Shown: positions 1 through 13,600, counted from the stretch's first letter. The stretch is DNA of 64,000 nt from Calliopsis andreniformis (GCF_051401765.1 NW_027480422.1:15394001-15458000); one strand, 5' to 3'. Numbers and translations are program-made. Notes: generated by a model not told the origin, from the letters alone.

Positions 1-166
1 GAAATGACCATAACTTTCACACTGGTTGCTATTATTCGTTTTATACGATGGAAAAACTGTTATATTTATATTGTATTTTTTGCTACCGGCGTTGACTTCT
101 AAGGCCCTAACTATTCGATCTGGTGGAGCAACGCCCTAGAGTGAAGCCGAGGTTGCCCGGAACGTA
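1..166 (+). repeat. Reference satellite monomer with landmarks
   Basis: This first monomer illustrates the layout shared by the family. A conserved start GAAATGACC is followed by a CTTTCACACTGGTTGC block at about 14-29. Then comes TTCGTTTTATACGATGG at 35-51, an A+T-rich tract (TGTATTTATATTG type) at about 60-85, TGGCGTTGACTTCTAAGG-like sequence at about 87-105, CTATTCGATCTGGTGGAGC at about 111-129, and a G+C-rich end GCCTAGGTTGCCCGGAACGT. In this copy the usual CCTAGG reads CCGAGG. Most other monomers carry CCTAGG, an AvrII site, once per repeat. Position 30-50 is the most variable and defines subfamilies: TTCGTTTTATAC, TTCCTGTTATAC, or the ATATACATTATATAC form. Confidence 0.92.
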
Positions 167-309
167 GAAATGACGATCACTTTCAAACTGGTTGCAATTA
201 TTCCGGTTATATGATGGAAAAACTGTTGTGTCTTTATTGTACTTTATGTTTCGAGCTTTGACTTCTAAGGCCCTAACTATTCGATCTGGTGGAGCAGCGC
301 CCTAGAGTG

Positions 310-2970
310 AAGCCTAGGTTGCCCGGAACGTAGAAGTGGCCATTACGTTCACATTGGATGCAATTATGCGTTCTATACGATGGGAAAACTGTTGTATTTA
401 TATTGTATTTTATGCTTCTGGCGTTGACTTCTTAGGCCCTAACTATTCGACCTGGTGGAGCAATGCCCTAGAGTGAAGCCTAGGTTGCCGGGAATGTAGA
501 AATGACCGTTACTTTCACATTGTTTGCAATTATTCAGTATATACGATGGAAAAACTGTTTAATTGTATTGTATTTTATGCTTCTGGCGTTGACTTCTAAG
601 GCCATATCTATTCGATGTGGTGTAGCAACGCCCTAGTGTGAACCCTAGGTTGCCCGGTACGTAGAAATGGCCATAACTTTCACGCTGGTTGCAATTATTC
701 CTGTTATACGATGGAAGGACTGTTGCATTGTTATTGTATTTTATGCTTCTGGCGTTGACTTCTCAGGCCCTAACTATTCGGTCTGGTGGAGCAACGGCCT
801 AGAGTGAAGCCTAGGCTGCCCGGAACGTAGAAATGACCTTAGCTTTCATACTGGATGCAATTATTTGTTTTATGCGATGGAAAAACTGTTGTAATTATAT
901 TGTATTTTATGCTTGTGGCGATGACTTCTTAGGCCCTAACTATTCGGTTTGGTGTAGCAACGCCCTAGGGTGAAGCCTAGGTTGCCCCGAACGTAGAAAT
1001 GGCAATGTCTTTCACGCTGGTTGCAATGATTCCTGTTATACGATGGAAAAACTGTTGTATTTTTACTGTATTTTATGCTTCAGGCGTTGTCTTCTAAAGT
1101 CGCAGCTATTCGACGTGGTGGAGCAACGCCCTAGAGTGAAGCCTAGGTTGCCCGGAACGTAGAAATGACCATCACTTTCAAACTGGTTGCAATTAATCCT
1201 TTTATACGATGGAAGAACTGTTGTATTTTTATTGCATTTTATGCTTCGGGCGTTGACTTCTAAGGCCCTAACTATTCAATCTGTTGGGTCAACGCCCTAG
1301 AGTGAAGCCTAGGTTGCTCGGAATGTAGAAATGACCATAACATTCACACTGGTTGAAATTATTCGTTTTATATGATGGAAGAACTGTTGTATTTATATTG
1401 TATTTTATGCTGCTGGCGTGCACTTCTTAGGCCCTAACTATTCGATCTGGTGGAACAACGCCCTGGGGTGAAGCCTAGGTTGCCCGGAACGTAGAAATGA
1501 CCATAACTTTGACACTGGTTGCTATTATTCGTTTTATACGATGGAAAAACTGTTCTATTAATTTTGTATGTTATGCTTCGGGCGTTGAGTTCTAAGGCCC
1601 TAACTGTTTGATCTGGTGAAGCAACGCCCTAGAGTGAAACCTAGGTTGCCCGGAACGTAGAAATGACCTTAACTTTCACACTGGTTGCTATTATTCGTTC
1701 TATACGATGGAAAAACTGTTATATTTATACTGTATCTTATGCTTCTGGCGCTGACTTCTTAGGCCCTAACAATTCGATCTGGTGGAACAACGCCCTAGAG
1801 AGAAGCCTAGGTAGCCTGGAACGTACAAATGACCATCACTTTCACACGGGTTGCAATTATTCCAGTTATAGGATGGAAAGGCTGTTGTATTTTTATTCTA
1901 TTTTATGCTTCAGGCGTTGACTTCTGAGGCCGTAGCTATTCGATGTGGTGGAAGAACGCCATAGAGTGAAGCCTAGGTTGCCGGGAACGTATAAATGACC
2001 ATAACTTTCATACTGGTTGCAATTATTCGTTTTATATGATGGAAGAAATGTTGTATTTATATTGTATTTTATGCTGCTGGCGTTCACTTCTTAGGCCCTA
2101 ACTAGTCGATCTGGTTGAACAACATCCTAAGGTGAAGCCTACGTTGCCCGGAAAGTAGAAATGACCATAACTTTCATACTGGTTGCAATTATTCGTTTGA
2201 TACGATGGAAAAGCTGTTGTACTTATATTGTATTTTATTCCTCTGGCGTTGTCTTCTTTGGCCCTAACTATTCGATCTGGTGGAACAACACCCTAGGGTG
2301 AAGCCTAGGTTCCCGGGAAACTATAAATGACCATAACTTTCATACTGGTTGCCATTATTCGTTTTATACAATGGAAAATCTGTTGTATTTATATTGTATT
2401 TTATGCTTCTGATGTTGACTTCTAAGGCCCTAACTATTCGATCTGGTGGAGCGACGCCCTACAGCGAAGCCTAGGTTGCCCGGAGCGTTGAAATGACCAT
2501 CACTTTCACACTGGTTGCAATTATTCCTGTTATACGATGGCAAAAGCTCTTGTATGTATATCGTATTTTATGCTTCTGGCGCTTACTTCTTAGGCCCTAA
2601 CTATTCCGTCTGGTGGAACAACGCCCTAGGGTGAAGCCTAGGTTGCCCGGAAAGTAGAAATGAGCATCTCTTTCACACTGGTTGCAAACATGCCTGTTAT
2701 ACGATGGAAAAAGTGTTGTAGTTTTATTGTATTTTATGTTTCGGGCATAGACTTCTATGGTCCAACCTATTCGATCTGGTGGAGCAACGCCCTAGAGTCA
2801 AGCCTAGGTTGCACGGAAAGTAGATATGACCATACCTTTCACACTGGTTGCAATTATTCCTGTTATACGATGAAAAAACTGTTGTATTGTTATTGTATTT
2901 TACGCTTCGGGCGTTAACTTCTAAGGCCCTAAATATTCGATCTGGTGGAGCAACGCCCTAGGGTGAAGCC
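310..2970 (+). repeat. 16-monomer block, copy 1 of a long-range duplication (offset 18,575 bp)
   Basis: This segment matches 18,885-21,545 at a constant offset of 18,575 bp with only scattered single-base differences. For example, the GAAGTGGCCATTACG monomer starts at 333 and again at 18,908, and the GAGCATCTC monomer near 2,657 recurs at 21,232. Upstream of about 310 and downstream of about 2,970 the monomers no longer correspond, which marks the block ends. Its first part (about 333-1,650) also recurs at 16,917 and 23,390. Confidence 0.85.
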
Positions 2971-5020
2971 TAGGTTGCCCGGAACGTAGAAATGACCGTA
3001 ACTTTCACACTGGTTGCAAATATTCGTTTTATACAGTGGAAAAACTGTTCTATTTATTTTGTAAGTTATGCTTCGGGCGTTGACTTCTAAGGCCCTAAAT
3101 ATTCGATCTGGTTTAGCAACGCTCTAGAGTGAAGCCTAGGTTGCCCGCAACGTAGAAGTGACCATTACCTCGCACAGTTTGCATATATACATTATATACC
3201 ATGGAAAAGCTGTTGTATCTATTTTGTATTTTATGCTTCTGGCGCTGACTTCTTAGGTCCTAACTATTGGATCTGGTGGATTAACGCCCTGCAGTGAAGC
3301 CTAGGTTGTCCGGAACGTAGAATAGACCATTACCTTCACACTGTTTGCAAATATACATTATATACCATGGAAAAGCTGTTGTATCTATTTTGTATTTTAT
3401 GCTTCTGGCGCTGACTTCTTAGGTCCTAACTATTGGATCTGGTGGAGCAACGCCCAGATGTGAAGCCTAGGTTGCGCGGAACGTAGAAATGACCATAACT
3501 TTCACACTGGTTTCAATTATTCGTTTTATACGATGGAAAAACTGTTGCATTTTTATTGTATTTTATGCTTCTGGCGTTGACTTCTTAGGCCCTAACTATT
3601 CGATCTGGTGGAGCACCTCCCTAGAGTGAAGCCTAGGTTGCCCGGAACGTAGAAATGACCATTACCTCGCACTGTTTGCGATTATTCATTTTATACGATG
3701 GTAAAACTGTTGTACAAATATCGGGTTTTATGCTTCTGGCGTTGATTTCTTAGTCCCTAGCTATTCGGTCAGGAGGAGGATCGCCCTAGGGTGAAGCCTA
3801 GGTTGCCCTGAACGTAGAAATCACCATTACCTCGCACTGTTTGCAAATATACATTATATACGATATAAAATCTGTTGTATTTATACTGTATTTTATGTTT
3901 CGGGCGTTGACTTCTAAGGCCCTAACTATTCGATATGGTGGAGCAACGCCCTAGAGTGAAGCCTAGGTTGCCCGGAACGTAGAAATGACCATTACCTTCA
4001 CACTGCTTGCGATTATTCATTTTATACGATGGTAAAACTGTTGGACTTATGTTGTATTTCATTCTTCTTGCGTTGAGTTCTAAGTTCCTAACTACTCGAT
4101 CTGGTGGAACATGCCCTAGAGTGAAGCCTACTTTGCCCGGAACGTAGAAATGACCGTTGCTTTCACACTGTTTGCAAATATACATTACAGACGATGGAAA
4201 TGCTGTTGTATTTATATTGTATTTCATGCTTCTGGCGTTGACTTCTTAGGTCCTAACTATTTGATCTGGTGGAGCACCGCCATAGAGCGAAACCTAGGTT
4301 GCTCGGAACGTAGAAATGACCATTACTTTCACACTGCTTGCAATTATTCCTGTTACACGATGGCCAAACTGTTGGATTTTGATTGTACTTTATGCTTCTG
4401 GCGCTTACTTCTAAGGTCCTGTGTATTCGGTCTCGTGGAGCAATGTCTCAGACTTAAGTCTAGGATGCCCGGAACGTAGAAATGGCCATTACTTTCACAC
4501 TGGTTGCAATTATTCGTTTTATACGATTGAAAAACTGTTGTATTTATATTGTATTTTATGTTTCTGGCGTTGACTTCTAAGGCCGCGGCTATTCGATGTG
4601 GTGGAACAACGCCCTAGAGTGAAGCCTAGGTTACCCGGAACGTAGAAATGACCAATACTTTCACACTGGTTGCAGTTATTCCTCTTATACGATGGAAAAA
4701 CTGTAGCATTTTTATTGTATTTTATGCTTATGGCGTTGAATCCTATGTCCCTAACTATGCGTTCTGGTGGAGCAACGCCCTACAGTTAAGTCTAGGTTGC
4801 CCGGAACGTAGAAATGACCTTCACTTTCACACTGTTTGCAAATTTACATTATATACGATGGAAAATCTGTTGTATTTATATTGTATTTTATGCTTCTGGC
4901 GTTGACTTCTTAGGCCCTAACTATTCGATCTGGTGGAACGACGCCCTAGAGTGAAGCCCAGGTTGCCCGGAACGTAGAAATGGCCATAACTTTCACACTG
5001 GTTGCAAATATTCGTTTTAT
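2971..5020 (+). repeat. Mixed monomers rich in the GCAAATATACATTATA subfamily
   Basis: Several monomers here carry the ATATACATTATATAC variant at position 30-50 together with ACCTCGCACAGTTTGC or CTTCACACTGTTTGC. The stretch around 3,490-4,080 corresponds to 5,312-5,900 at offset 1,822 bp (11 monomers), so it is a diverged relative of the following 12-mer unit. Near 3,330 there is a monomer with AGAATAGACC in place of AGAAATGACC. No gene is visible. Confidence 0.8.
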
Positions 5021-7007
5021 ACAATGGAAGAACTGTTCTATTTATTTTGTAAGTTATGCTTCGGGCGTTGACTTCTAAGGCCCTAAATATTCGATCTGGT
5101 TTAGCAACGCTCTAGAGTGAAGCCTAGGTGGCCCGGAACGTAGAAATGACCATTACCTCGCACAGTTTGCAAATATACATTATATACCATGGAAAAGCTG
5201 TTGTATCTATTTTGTATTTTATGCTTCTGGCGCTGACTTCTTAGGTCCTAACTATTGGATCTGGTGGAGCAACGCCCAGGTGTGAAGCCTAGGTTGTGCG
5301 GAACGTAGAAATGACCATAACTTTCACACTGGTTTCAATTATTCGTTTTATACGATGGAAAAACTGTTGCATTTTTATTGTATTTTATGCTTCTGGCGTT
5401 GACTTCTTAGGCCCTAACTATTCGATCTGGTGGAGCACCTCCCTAGAGTGAAGCCTAGGTTGCCCGGAACGTAGAAATGACCATTACCTCGCACTGTTTG
5501 CGATTATTCATTTTATACGATGGTAAAACTGTTGTACAAATATCGTGTTTTATGCTTCTGGCGTTGACTTCTTAGTCCCTAGCTATTCGGTCAGGTGGAG
5601 CATCGCCCTAGGGTGAAGCCTAGGTTGCCCGGAACGTAGATATCACCATTACCTCGCACTGTTTGCAAATATACATTATATACGATATAAAATCTGTTGT
5701 ATTTATACTGTATTTTATGTTTCGGGCGTTGACTTCTAAGGCCCTAACTATTCGATATGGTGGAGCAACGCCCTAGAGTGAAGCCTAGGTTGCCCCGAAC
5801 GTAGAAATGACCATTACCTACACACTGCTTGCGATTATTCATTTCATACGATGGTAAAACTGTTGGACTTATGTTGTATTACATTCTTCTGGCGTTGAGT
5901 TCTAAGTTCCTAACTACTCGATCTGGTGGAACATGCCCTAGAGTTAAGCCTAGGATGCCCGGAAAGTAGAAATGACAATAGCTTTCACACTGTTTGCAAT
6001 CATTCATTTTATACGATGGAAATGCTGTTGTATTTATATTGTATTTTATGCTTCTGGAGTTGACTTCTAAGGTCGTAGCTTTTCGATATGGTGGAGCAAC
6101 GCCCTAGAGTGAAGCCTAGTTTTCCCGGAAAGTAGAAATGACCATTACCTCCACACTGTTTGCAATTATTCATTTTATACGATGGAAAAACTGTTCTATT
6201 TTTATTGTATTTTATGCTTCTGGCGTTGACTTCTAAGTCCCTTGCTTTTCGATCTGGTGGAGCAACGCCATTGATCGAAGCCTATGTTGCCCGGAACGTA
6301 GAAATGACCTGTACTTTCACAGTGGTTGCAATTATTCCTGTTATACGATGGGAAAACTGTTGTACTTATGTTGTATTTTATGCTTCTGGAGTCGAATTCT
6401 AAGTCCCTAACTATTCGATCTGGTCGAGCAACGCCCTAGGGTGAAGCCTAGTTTGCCCTGAACGTAGAAATGACCGTTACTTTCACACTGTTTGCAAATA
6501 TACATTATATACGATGGAAATGCTGTTGTATTTATATTGTATTTTATGCTTCTGCCGTTCACTTCTTAGGTCCTAACTATTTGATCTGGTGGGACAACGC
6601 CCTAGAGTGAAGCCTCAGCTGCACGGAACGTGGTAATGATCGTCACTTTCACATTTGTTGCAATTATTCCCGTTATACGATGGATAAACTGTTGTATTTT
6701 TATTGTATTTTAGGTTTCGAGCGTTGACTTCTAAGGCCCTAGGTATTCGATCTTGTGGAGCAACGCCCTAGAGTGAAGCCTAGGTTGCCCGAAGCGTAGA
6801 AATGTCCATTACTTTCACTCTGGTTGCAATTATTCCAGTTATACGATGAAAAAACTGTTCTATTTTTATTGTATTTTATGCTTCAGGCGTTGACTTCTAA
6901 GGCCGTAGCTAATCGATGTGGTGGGGCAACGCTCCACAGTGATGCCTAGGTTGCCCGGAACGCAGAAATGGCCATTACCTCGCACAGTTTGCAAATATAC
7001 ATTATAT
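5021..7007 (+). repeat. 12-monomer higher-order unit (1,987 bp), copy 1
   Basis: Sequence from 5,021 (ACAATGGAAG) matches 7,008 onward at a constant offset of 1,987 bp over nearly the whole unit, with a few substitutions. Landmarks in both copies are the monomer with GGTTTCAATTATTCG (5,312 and 7,299), the one with GTACAAATATCG, and the one starting ATGACCTGTAC. The unit is a tandem duplication joined near 7,007. Confidence 0.88.
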
Positions 7008-8994
7008 ACAATGGAAGAACTGTTCTATTTATTTTGTAAGCTATGCTTCGGGCGTTGACTTCTAAGGCCCTAAATATTCGATCTGGTTTAGCAACGCTCT
7101 AGAGTGAAGCCTAGGTGGCCCGGAACGTAGAAATGACCATTACCTCGCACAGTTTGCAAATATACATTATATACCATGGAAAAGCTGTTGTATCTATTTT
7201 GTATTTTATGCTTCTGGCGCTGACTTCTTAGGTCCTAACTATTGGATCTGGTGGAGCAACGCCCAGGTGTGAAGCCTAGGTTGTGCGGAACGTAGAAATG
7301 ACCATAACTTTCACACTGGTTTCAATTATTCGTTTTATACGATGGAAAAACTGTTGCATTTTTATTGTATTTTATGCTTCTGGCGTTGACTTCTTAGGCC
7401 CTAACTATTCGATCTGGTGGAGCACCTCCCTAGAGTGAAGCCTAGGTTGCCCGGAACGTAGAAATGACCATTACCTCGCACTGTTTGCGATTATTCATTT
7501 TATACGATGGTAAAACTGTTGTACAAATATCGTGTTTTATGCTTCTGGCGTTGACTTCTTAGTCCCTAGCTATTCGGTCAGGTGGAGCATCGCCCTAGGG
7601 TGAAGCCTAGGTTGCCCGGAACGTAGAAATCACCATTACCTCGCACTGTTTGCAAATATACATTATATACGATATAAAATCTGTTGTATTTATACTGTAT
7701 TTTATGTTTCGGGCGTTGACTTCTAAGGCCCTAACTATTCGATATGGTGGAGCAACGCCCTAGAGTGAAGCCTAGGTTGCCCCGAACGTAGAAATGACCA
7801 TTACCTACACACTGCTTGCGATTATTCATTTTATACGATGGTAAAACTGTTGGACTTATGTTGTATTTCATTCTTCTGGCGTTGAGTTCTAAGTTCCTAA
7901 CTACTCGATCTGGTGGAACATGCCCTAGAGTTAAGCCTAGGATGCCCGGAAAGTAGAAATGACAATAGCTTTCACACTGTTTGCAATCATTCATTTTATA
8001 CGATGGAAATGCTGTTGTATTTATATTGTATTTTATGCTTCTGGACTTGACTTCTAAGGCCGTAGCTTTTCGATATGGTGGAGCAACGCCCTAGAGTGAA
8101 GCCTAGTTTGCCCGGAAAGTAGAAATGACCATTACTTCCACACTGTTTGCAATTATTCATTTTATACGATGGAAAAACTGTTCTATTTTTATTGTATTTT
8201 ATGCTTCTGGCGTTGACTTCTAAGTCCCTTGCTTTTCGATCTGGTGGAGCAACGCCATTGATCGAAGCCTATGTTGCCCGGAACGTAGAAATGACCTGTA
8301 CTTTCACAGTGGTTGCAATTATTCCTGTTATACGATGGGAAAACTGTTGTACTTATGTTGTATTTTATGCTTCTGGAGTCGAATTCTAAGTCCCTAACTA
8401 TTCGATCTGGTGGAGCAACGCCCTAGGGTGAAGCCTAGTTTGCCCTGAACGTAGAAATGACCGTTACTTTCACACTGTTTGCAAATATACATTATATACG
8501 ATGGAAATGCTGTTGTATTTATATTGTATTTTATGCTTCTGCCGTTCACTTCTTAGGTCCTAACTATTTGATCTGGTGGGACAACGCCCTAGAGTGAAGC
8601 CTCAGCTGCACGGAACGTGGTAATGATCGTCACTTTCACATTTGTTGCAATTATTCCCGTTATACGATGGATAAACTGTTGTATTTTTATTGTATTTTAG
8701 GTTTCGGGCGTTGACTTCTAAGGCCCTAGGTATTCGATCTTGTGGAGCAACGCCCTAGAGTGAAGCCTAGGTTGCCCGAAGCGTAGAAATGTCCATTACT
8801 TTCACTCTGGTTGCAATTATTCCAGTTATACGATGAAAAAACTGTTCTATTTTTATTGTATTTTATGCTTCAGGCGTTGACTTCTAAGGCCGTAGCTAAT
8901 CGATGTGGTGGGGCAACGCTCCACAGTGATGCCTAGGTTGCCCGGAACGCAGAAATGGCCATTACTTTCACACTGGTTGCAATTATTCGTTTTA
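7008..8994 (+). repeat. 12-monomer higher-order unit (1,987 bp), copy 2
   Basis: Tandem partner of 5,021-7,007. Correspondence holds to about 8,968, where this copy reads CATTACTTTCACACTGG while copy 1 switches into CATTACCTCGCACAG, the join. The last ~940 bp of this copy recurs once more downstream at offset 1,660 bp. Confidence 0.88.
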
Positions 8995-9024
8995 TACGAT
9001 GGAAAAACTGTTGTATTTATTTTG

Positions 9025-9699
9025 TATTTGGTGCTTCTGGCGTTGACTTCTAAGGCCCTAACTATTCGATGTGGAGGAGCAACGCCATAGAGCGAAACCT
9101 AGGTTGCTCGGAACGTAGAAATGAACATTACTTTCACACTGGTTGCAATTATTCCTGTTATACGATGGACAAACTGTTGGATTTTTATTGTACTTTATGC
9201 TTCTGGCGTTGACTTCTTAGGCCCTAACTATTCGATCTGGTGGAGCAACGCCCTAGAGTGAAGCCTAGGTTGCCCGGAATGTAGAAATGACCATCACTTT
9301 CAGACTGGTTGCAATTATTCTTGTTATACGATGGAAAAACTGTTGTATTTATATTATATTTTATGCTTCAGCCGTTGGCTTCTAAGGCCGTAGCTATTCG
9401 ATGTGGTGGAGCAACGCCCTAGAGTGAAGCCTAGGTTCCCCAGAAAGTAGAAATGACCATTACTTCCACACTGTTTGCAGTTATTCATTTTATACAATGG
9501 AAAAACTGTTGTATTTATATTGTTTTTTGTAGTTATGGCGTTGACTTCTAAGGCCGTAGCTATTCTATCTGGAGGAGCAATGCCCTAGAGTGAAGCCTAG
9601 GTTGCCCGGAATGCAGAAATGACCATCACCTTCACACTGGTGGCAATTATTCCTTTTATACGATGGAAAAACTGTTGTATTTATATTATATTTTATGCT
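9025..9699 (+). repeat. Four unplaced monomers between related blocks
   Basis: Ordinary 166 bp monomers not assigned to a longer unit. Two of them, near 9,300 and 9,620, share a TATTATATTTTATGCTTCAG segment and look like sisters. Nothing but satellite is seen. Confidence 0.7.
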
Positions 9700-10680
9700 T
9701 CAGCCGTTGACTTCTACGGCCGTAGCTATTCGATATGGTGGAGCAACGCCCTAGAGTGAAGCCTAGTTTGCCCGGAAACTAGAAATGACCATTACATCCA
9801 CACTGTTTGCAATTATTCATTTTATACGATGGAAAAACTGTTCTATTTTTATAGTATTTTATGCTTCTGGCGTTGACTTCTAAGTCCCTTGCTTTTCGAT
9901 CTGGTGGAGCAACGCCATTGATCGAAGCCTATGTTGCCCGGAACGTAGAAATGACCTGTACTTTCAGAGTGGTTGCAATTATTCCTGTTATACGATGGGA
10001 AAACTGTTGTACTTAGGTTGTATTTTATGCTTCTGGAGTCGAATTCTAAGTCCCTAACTATTCGATCTGGTGGAGCAACGCCCTAGGGTGAAGCCTAGTT
10101 TGCCCTGAACGTAGAAATGACCGTTACTTTCACACTGTTTGCAAATATACATTATATACGATGTAAATGCTGTTGTATTTATATTGTATTTTATGCTTCT
10201 GCGGTTCACTTCTTAGGTCCTAACTATTTGATCTGGTGGAACAACGCACTAGAGTGAAGCCTCAGTTGCACGGAACGTGGTAATGATCATCACTTTCACA
10301 TTTGTTGCAATTATTCCCGATATACGATGGATTAGCTGTTGTATTTTTATTGTATTTTAGGTTTCGGGCGATGACTTCTAAGGCCCTAGCTATTCGATCT
10401 TGTGGAGCAACGCCCTAGAGTGAAGCCTAGGTTGCCCGAAGCGTAGAAATGTCCATTACTTTCACTCTGGTTGCAATTATTCCAGTTATACGATGATAAA
10501 ACTGTTCTATTTTTATTGTATTTTATGCTTCAGGCGTTGACTTCTAAGGCCGTAGCTAATCGATGTGGTGGGGCAACGCTCCACAGTGATGCCTAGGTTG
10601 CCCGGAACGCAGAAATGGCCATTACTTTCACACTGGTTGCAATTATTCGTTTTATACGATGGAAAAACTGTTGTATTTAT
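9700..10680 (+). repeat. Partial third copy of the 12-mer end (offset 1,660 bp, 10 monomers)
   Basis: Corresponds to 8,040-9,020 at an offset of 1,660 bp. The GTGGTGGGGCAACGCTCC monomer at 8,905 recurs at 10,565, and the GACC start at 8,127 recurs at 9,787. Similarity is a little lower than between the two 1,987 bp copies, with several substitutions per monomer, suggesting an older copy. Confidence 0.82.
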
Positions 10681-13600
10681 ATTGTATTTTATGCTTCTGG
10701 CGTTGACTTCTAAGGCACTAACTATTCGATCTGGTGGAGCAACGTCCTAGAGTGAAGCCTAGGTTGCCCGGAACGTAGAAATGACCATAACTTTCACACT
10801 GGTTGCTATTATTCGTTCTAAACGATGGAAAAACTGTTATATTTATACTGTATCCTATGCTTCTGGCGCTGACTTCTTAGGCCCTAACAATTCGATCTGG
10901 TGGAACAACGACCTAGAGTGAGGCCTAGGTAGCCTGGAACATACAAATGACCATCACTTTCACACGGGTTGCAATTATTCCTGTTATAGGACGGAATGAC
11001 TGTTGTATTTTTATTGTATTTTATGCTTCAGGCGTTGACTTCTGAGGCCGTAGCTATTCGATGTAGTGGAAGGACGCCATGAAGTGAAGCCTGGGTTGCC
11101 CGGAACGTAGAAAGGAACATAACTTTCATACTGGTTGCAATTATTCGTTTTATATGATGGAAAAACTGTTGCATTTATATTGTATTTTATGCTGCTGGCG
11201 TTCACTTCTTAGGCCCTAACTCTTCGATCTGGTGGAACAACGCCCTGGGGTGAAGCCTAGGTTGCCGGGAACGGAGAAATGACCATAACTTTCACACTGG
11301 TTGCTATTATTCGTTTTAAACGATGGAAAAACTGTTGCATTTTTATTGCATTTTATGCTTCGGGCACTGACTTCTAATGTCCTAACTATTCAATCTGTTG
11401 GAGCAACGCCCTAGGGTGAAGCCTAGGTTGCCCGCAACGTAGAAATGGAAATAACTTTCACACCGGTAGCAATTATTCGTTTTATACGATAGAAAAACTG
11501 TTCTATTTATTTTGTATTTTATGCTACGGCCGTTGACTTCTAAGGCCCTAACTATTCAATCTGTTGAAGCAGCGCCCTAGGGTGAAGCCTAGGTTGCCCG
11601 GAAAGTAGAAATGACCATAACTTTCATACAGCTTGCAATTATTCGTTTTATTCGATGGAAAAACTGTTGTATTTATATTGTATTTTATACTTCGGGCGTT
11701 GACTTCTAAGGCCCTAACTATTCAATCTGTTGGATCAACGCCCTAGAGTGAAGCCTAGGTTGCTCGGAATGTAGAAATGACCATAACATTCACACTGGTG
11801 AAATTATTCGTTTTATACGATGGAAATGCTATTGTATTTATATTGTATTTTATGCGTCTGGCGTTGACTTCTTAGCCCCTAACAATTCGATGTGGTGGAA
11901 CAACGCCCAGGGGTGAAGCCTAGGTTGCCCGGAACGTAGAAATGACCATAACTTTCACACTGGTTGCTATTATTCGTTTTATGCGATGGAAAAACTGTTA
12001 TATTTATATTGTACTTTATGCTTCTGGCGTTGCCTTCTTCGGCCCTAACTGTTCGATCTGGTGGAACAACGCCCTAGAGTGAAGCCTAGGTTACCCGGAA
12101 GGTAGAAACGACCTGTATTTTCACACTGTTTGCAGTGACTCCTGTTATACGATGGAAAAACTGTTGCATCTTTATTGAATTTTCTGCTTCTGGCGTTTAC
12201 TTCTACGGCCCTAACTATTCTATCTGGTGTATCAACGCCCTAGAGTGAAGCCTAGGTTGCTCGGAATGTAAAAATGACCATAACATTCACACTGGTTGAA
12301 ATTATTCGTTTTATACGATGGAAAAGCTGTTGTATTTAAATTGTATTTTATGCTTCTGGCGTTGATTTCTGAGGCCCTAACTATTCAACCTGGTGGAACA
12401 ACACCCTAGAGTGAGGCCTAGGTTGCCCGGAACGTAGAAATGACCATCACTTCCATCCTGGTAGCAATCATTCGTTTTATACGATGGAAAAACTGTTGTC
12501 TTTTTATTGCATTTTATGCTTCGGGCACTGACTTATAAGGTCCTAATTATTCAATCTGTTGGAGCAACGCCCTAGGGTGAAGCCTAGGTTGCCCGGAATG
12601 TAGAAGTGACAATAACTTTCACACTGGTTGCAATTATTCATTTTATACGATGGAAAAGCTGTTGCATCTTTATTGTATTTTATGCTTCTGTCGCTGACGT
12701 CTAAGGCCGTAGCTATTAGATGTGGTGGAGCAACGCACTAGAGTGACGCCTAGGTTGCCCGGAACGTAGAAATGACCATTACTTTCGCAATGTTTGCAAT
12801 TATTCATTTTATACGTTGGAAAAACTGTTGTACTTATATTGTATTTTATGCTTCTGGCGTTGACCTCGTATGCCACAACTATTCCATCTGGTGGAACAAC
12901 GCCCTAGGGTGAAGCCTAGGTTGCCCGGAACGTAGAAATGGAAATAACTTTCACACCGGTACCAATTATTCGTTTTATACGATGGAAAAACAGTTCTATT
13001 TATTTTGTATTTTATGCTTCGGCCGTTGACTTCTAAGGCCCTAACTATTCGATCTGCTGGAGCAGCGCCCTAGAGTGAAGCCTAGGTTGCCCGGAACGTA
13101 GAAATGACCATCACTTTCAAACTGGTTGCAATTAATCCTTTTATACGATGGAAGAACTGTTGTATTTTTATTGCATTTTATGCTTCGGGCGTTGACTTCT
13201 AAGGCCCTAACTATTCAATCTGTTGGGTCAACGCCCTAGAGTGAAGCCTAGGTTGCTCGGAATGTAGAAATGACCATAACATTCACACTGGTTGAAATTA
13301 TTCGTTTTATATGATGGAAGAACTGTTGTATTTATATTGTATTTTATGCTGCTGGCGTTCACTTCTTAGGCCCTAACTATTCGATCTGGTGGAACAACGC
13401 CCTGGGGTGAAGCCTAGGTTGCCCGGAACGTAGAAATGACCATAACTTTGACACTGGTTGCTATTATTCGTTTTATACGATGGAAAAACTGTTCTATTAA
13501 TTTTGTATTTTATGCTTCGGGCGTTGACTTCTAAGGCCCTAACTGTTTGATCTGGTGAAGCAATGCCCTAGAGTGAAGCCTAGGTTGCCCGGAACGTAGA

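Noticed and set aside
151..175. Second CENP-B-like match on the minus strand (CCCGGAACGTAGAAA)
   Set aside because: Only about 6 of 9 core positions match, with the central base and the second CpG wrong; not better than chance.
3922..4227. Minus-strand open frames of 60-101 codons (also near 7,731, 11,011, 14,662, 25,780)
   Set aside because: They fall at equivalent monomer positions and reflect the same repeat read on the other strand; no start context, domain or conservation beyond the DNA duplication.
4150..4479. Longest open frame in the window (109 codons)
   Set aside because: It spans two monomers in two different frames, has no recognisable domain, and related monomers elsewhere are closed by stops. 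Chance read-through of the repeat.
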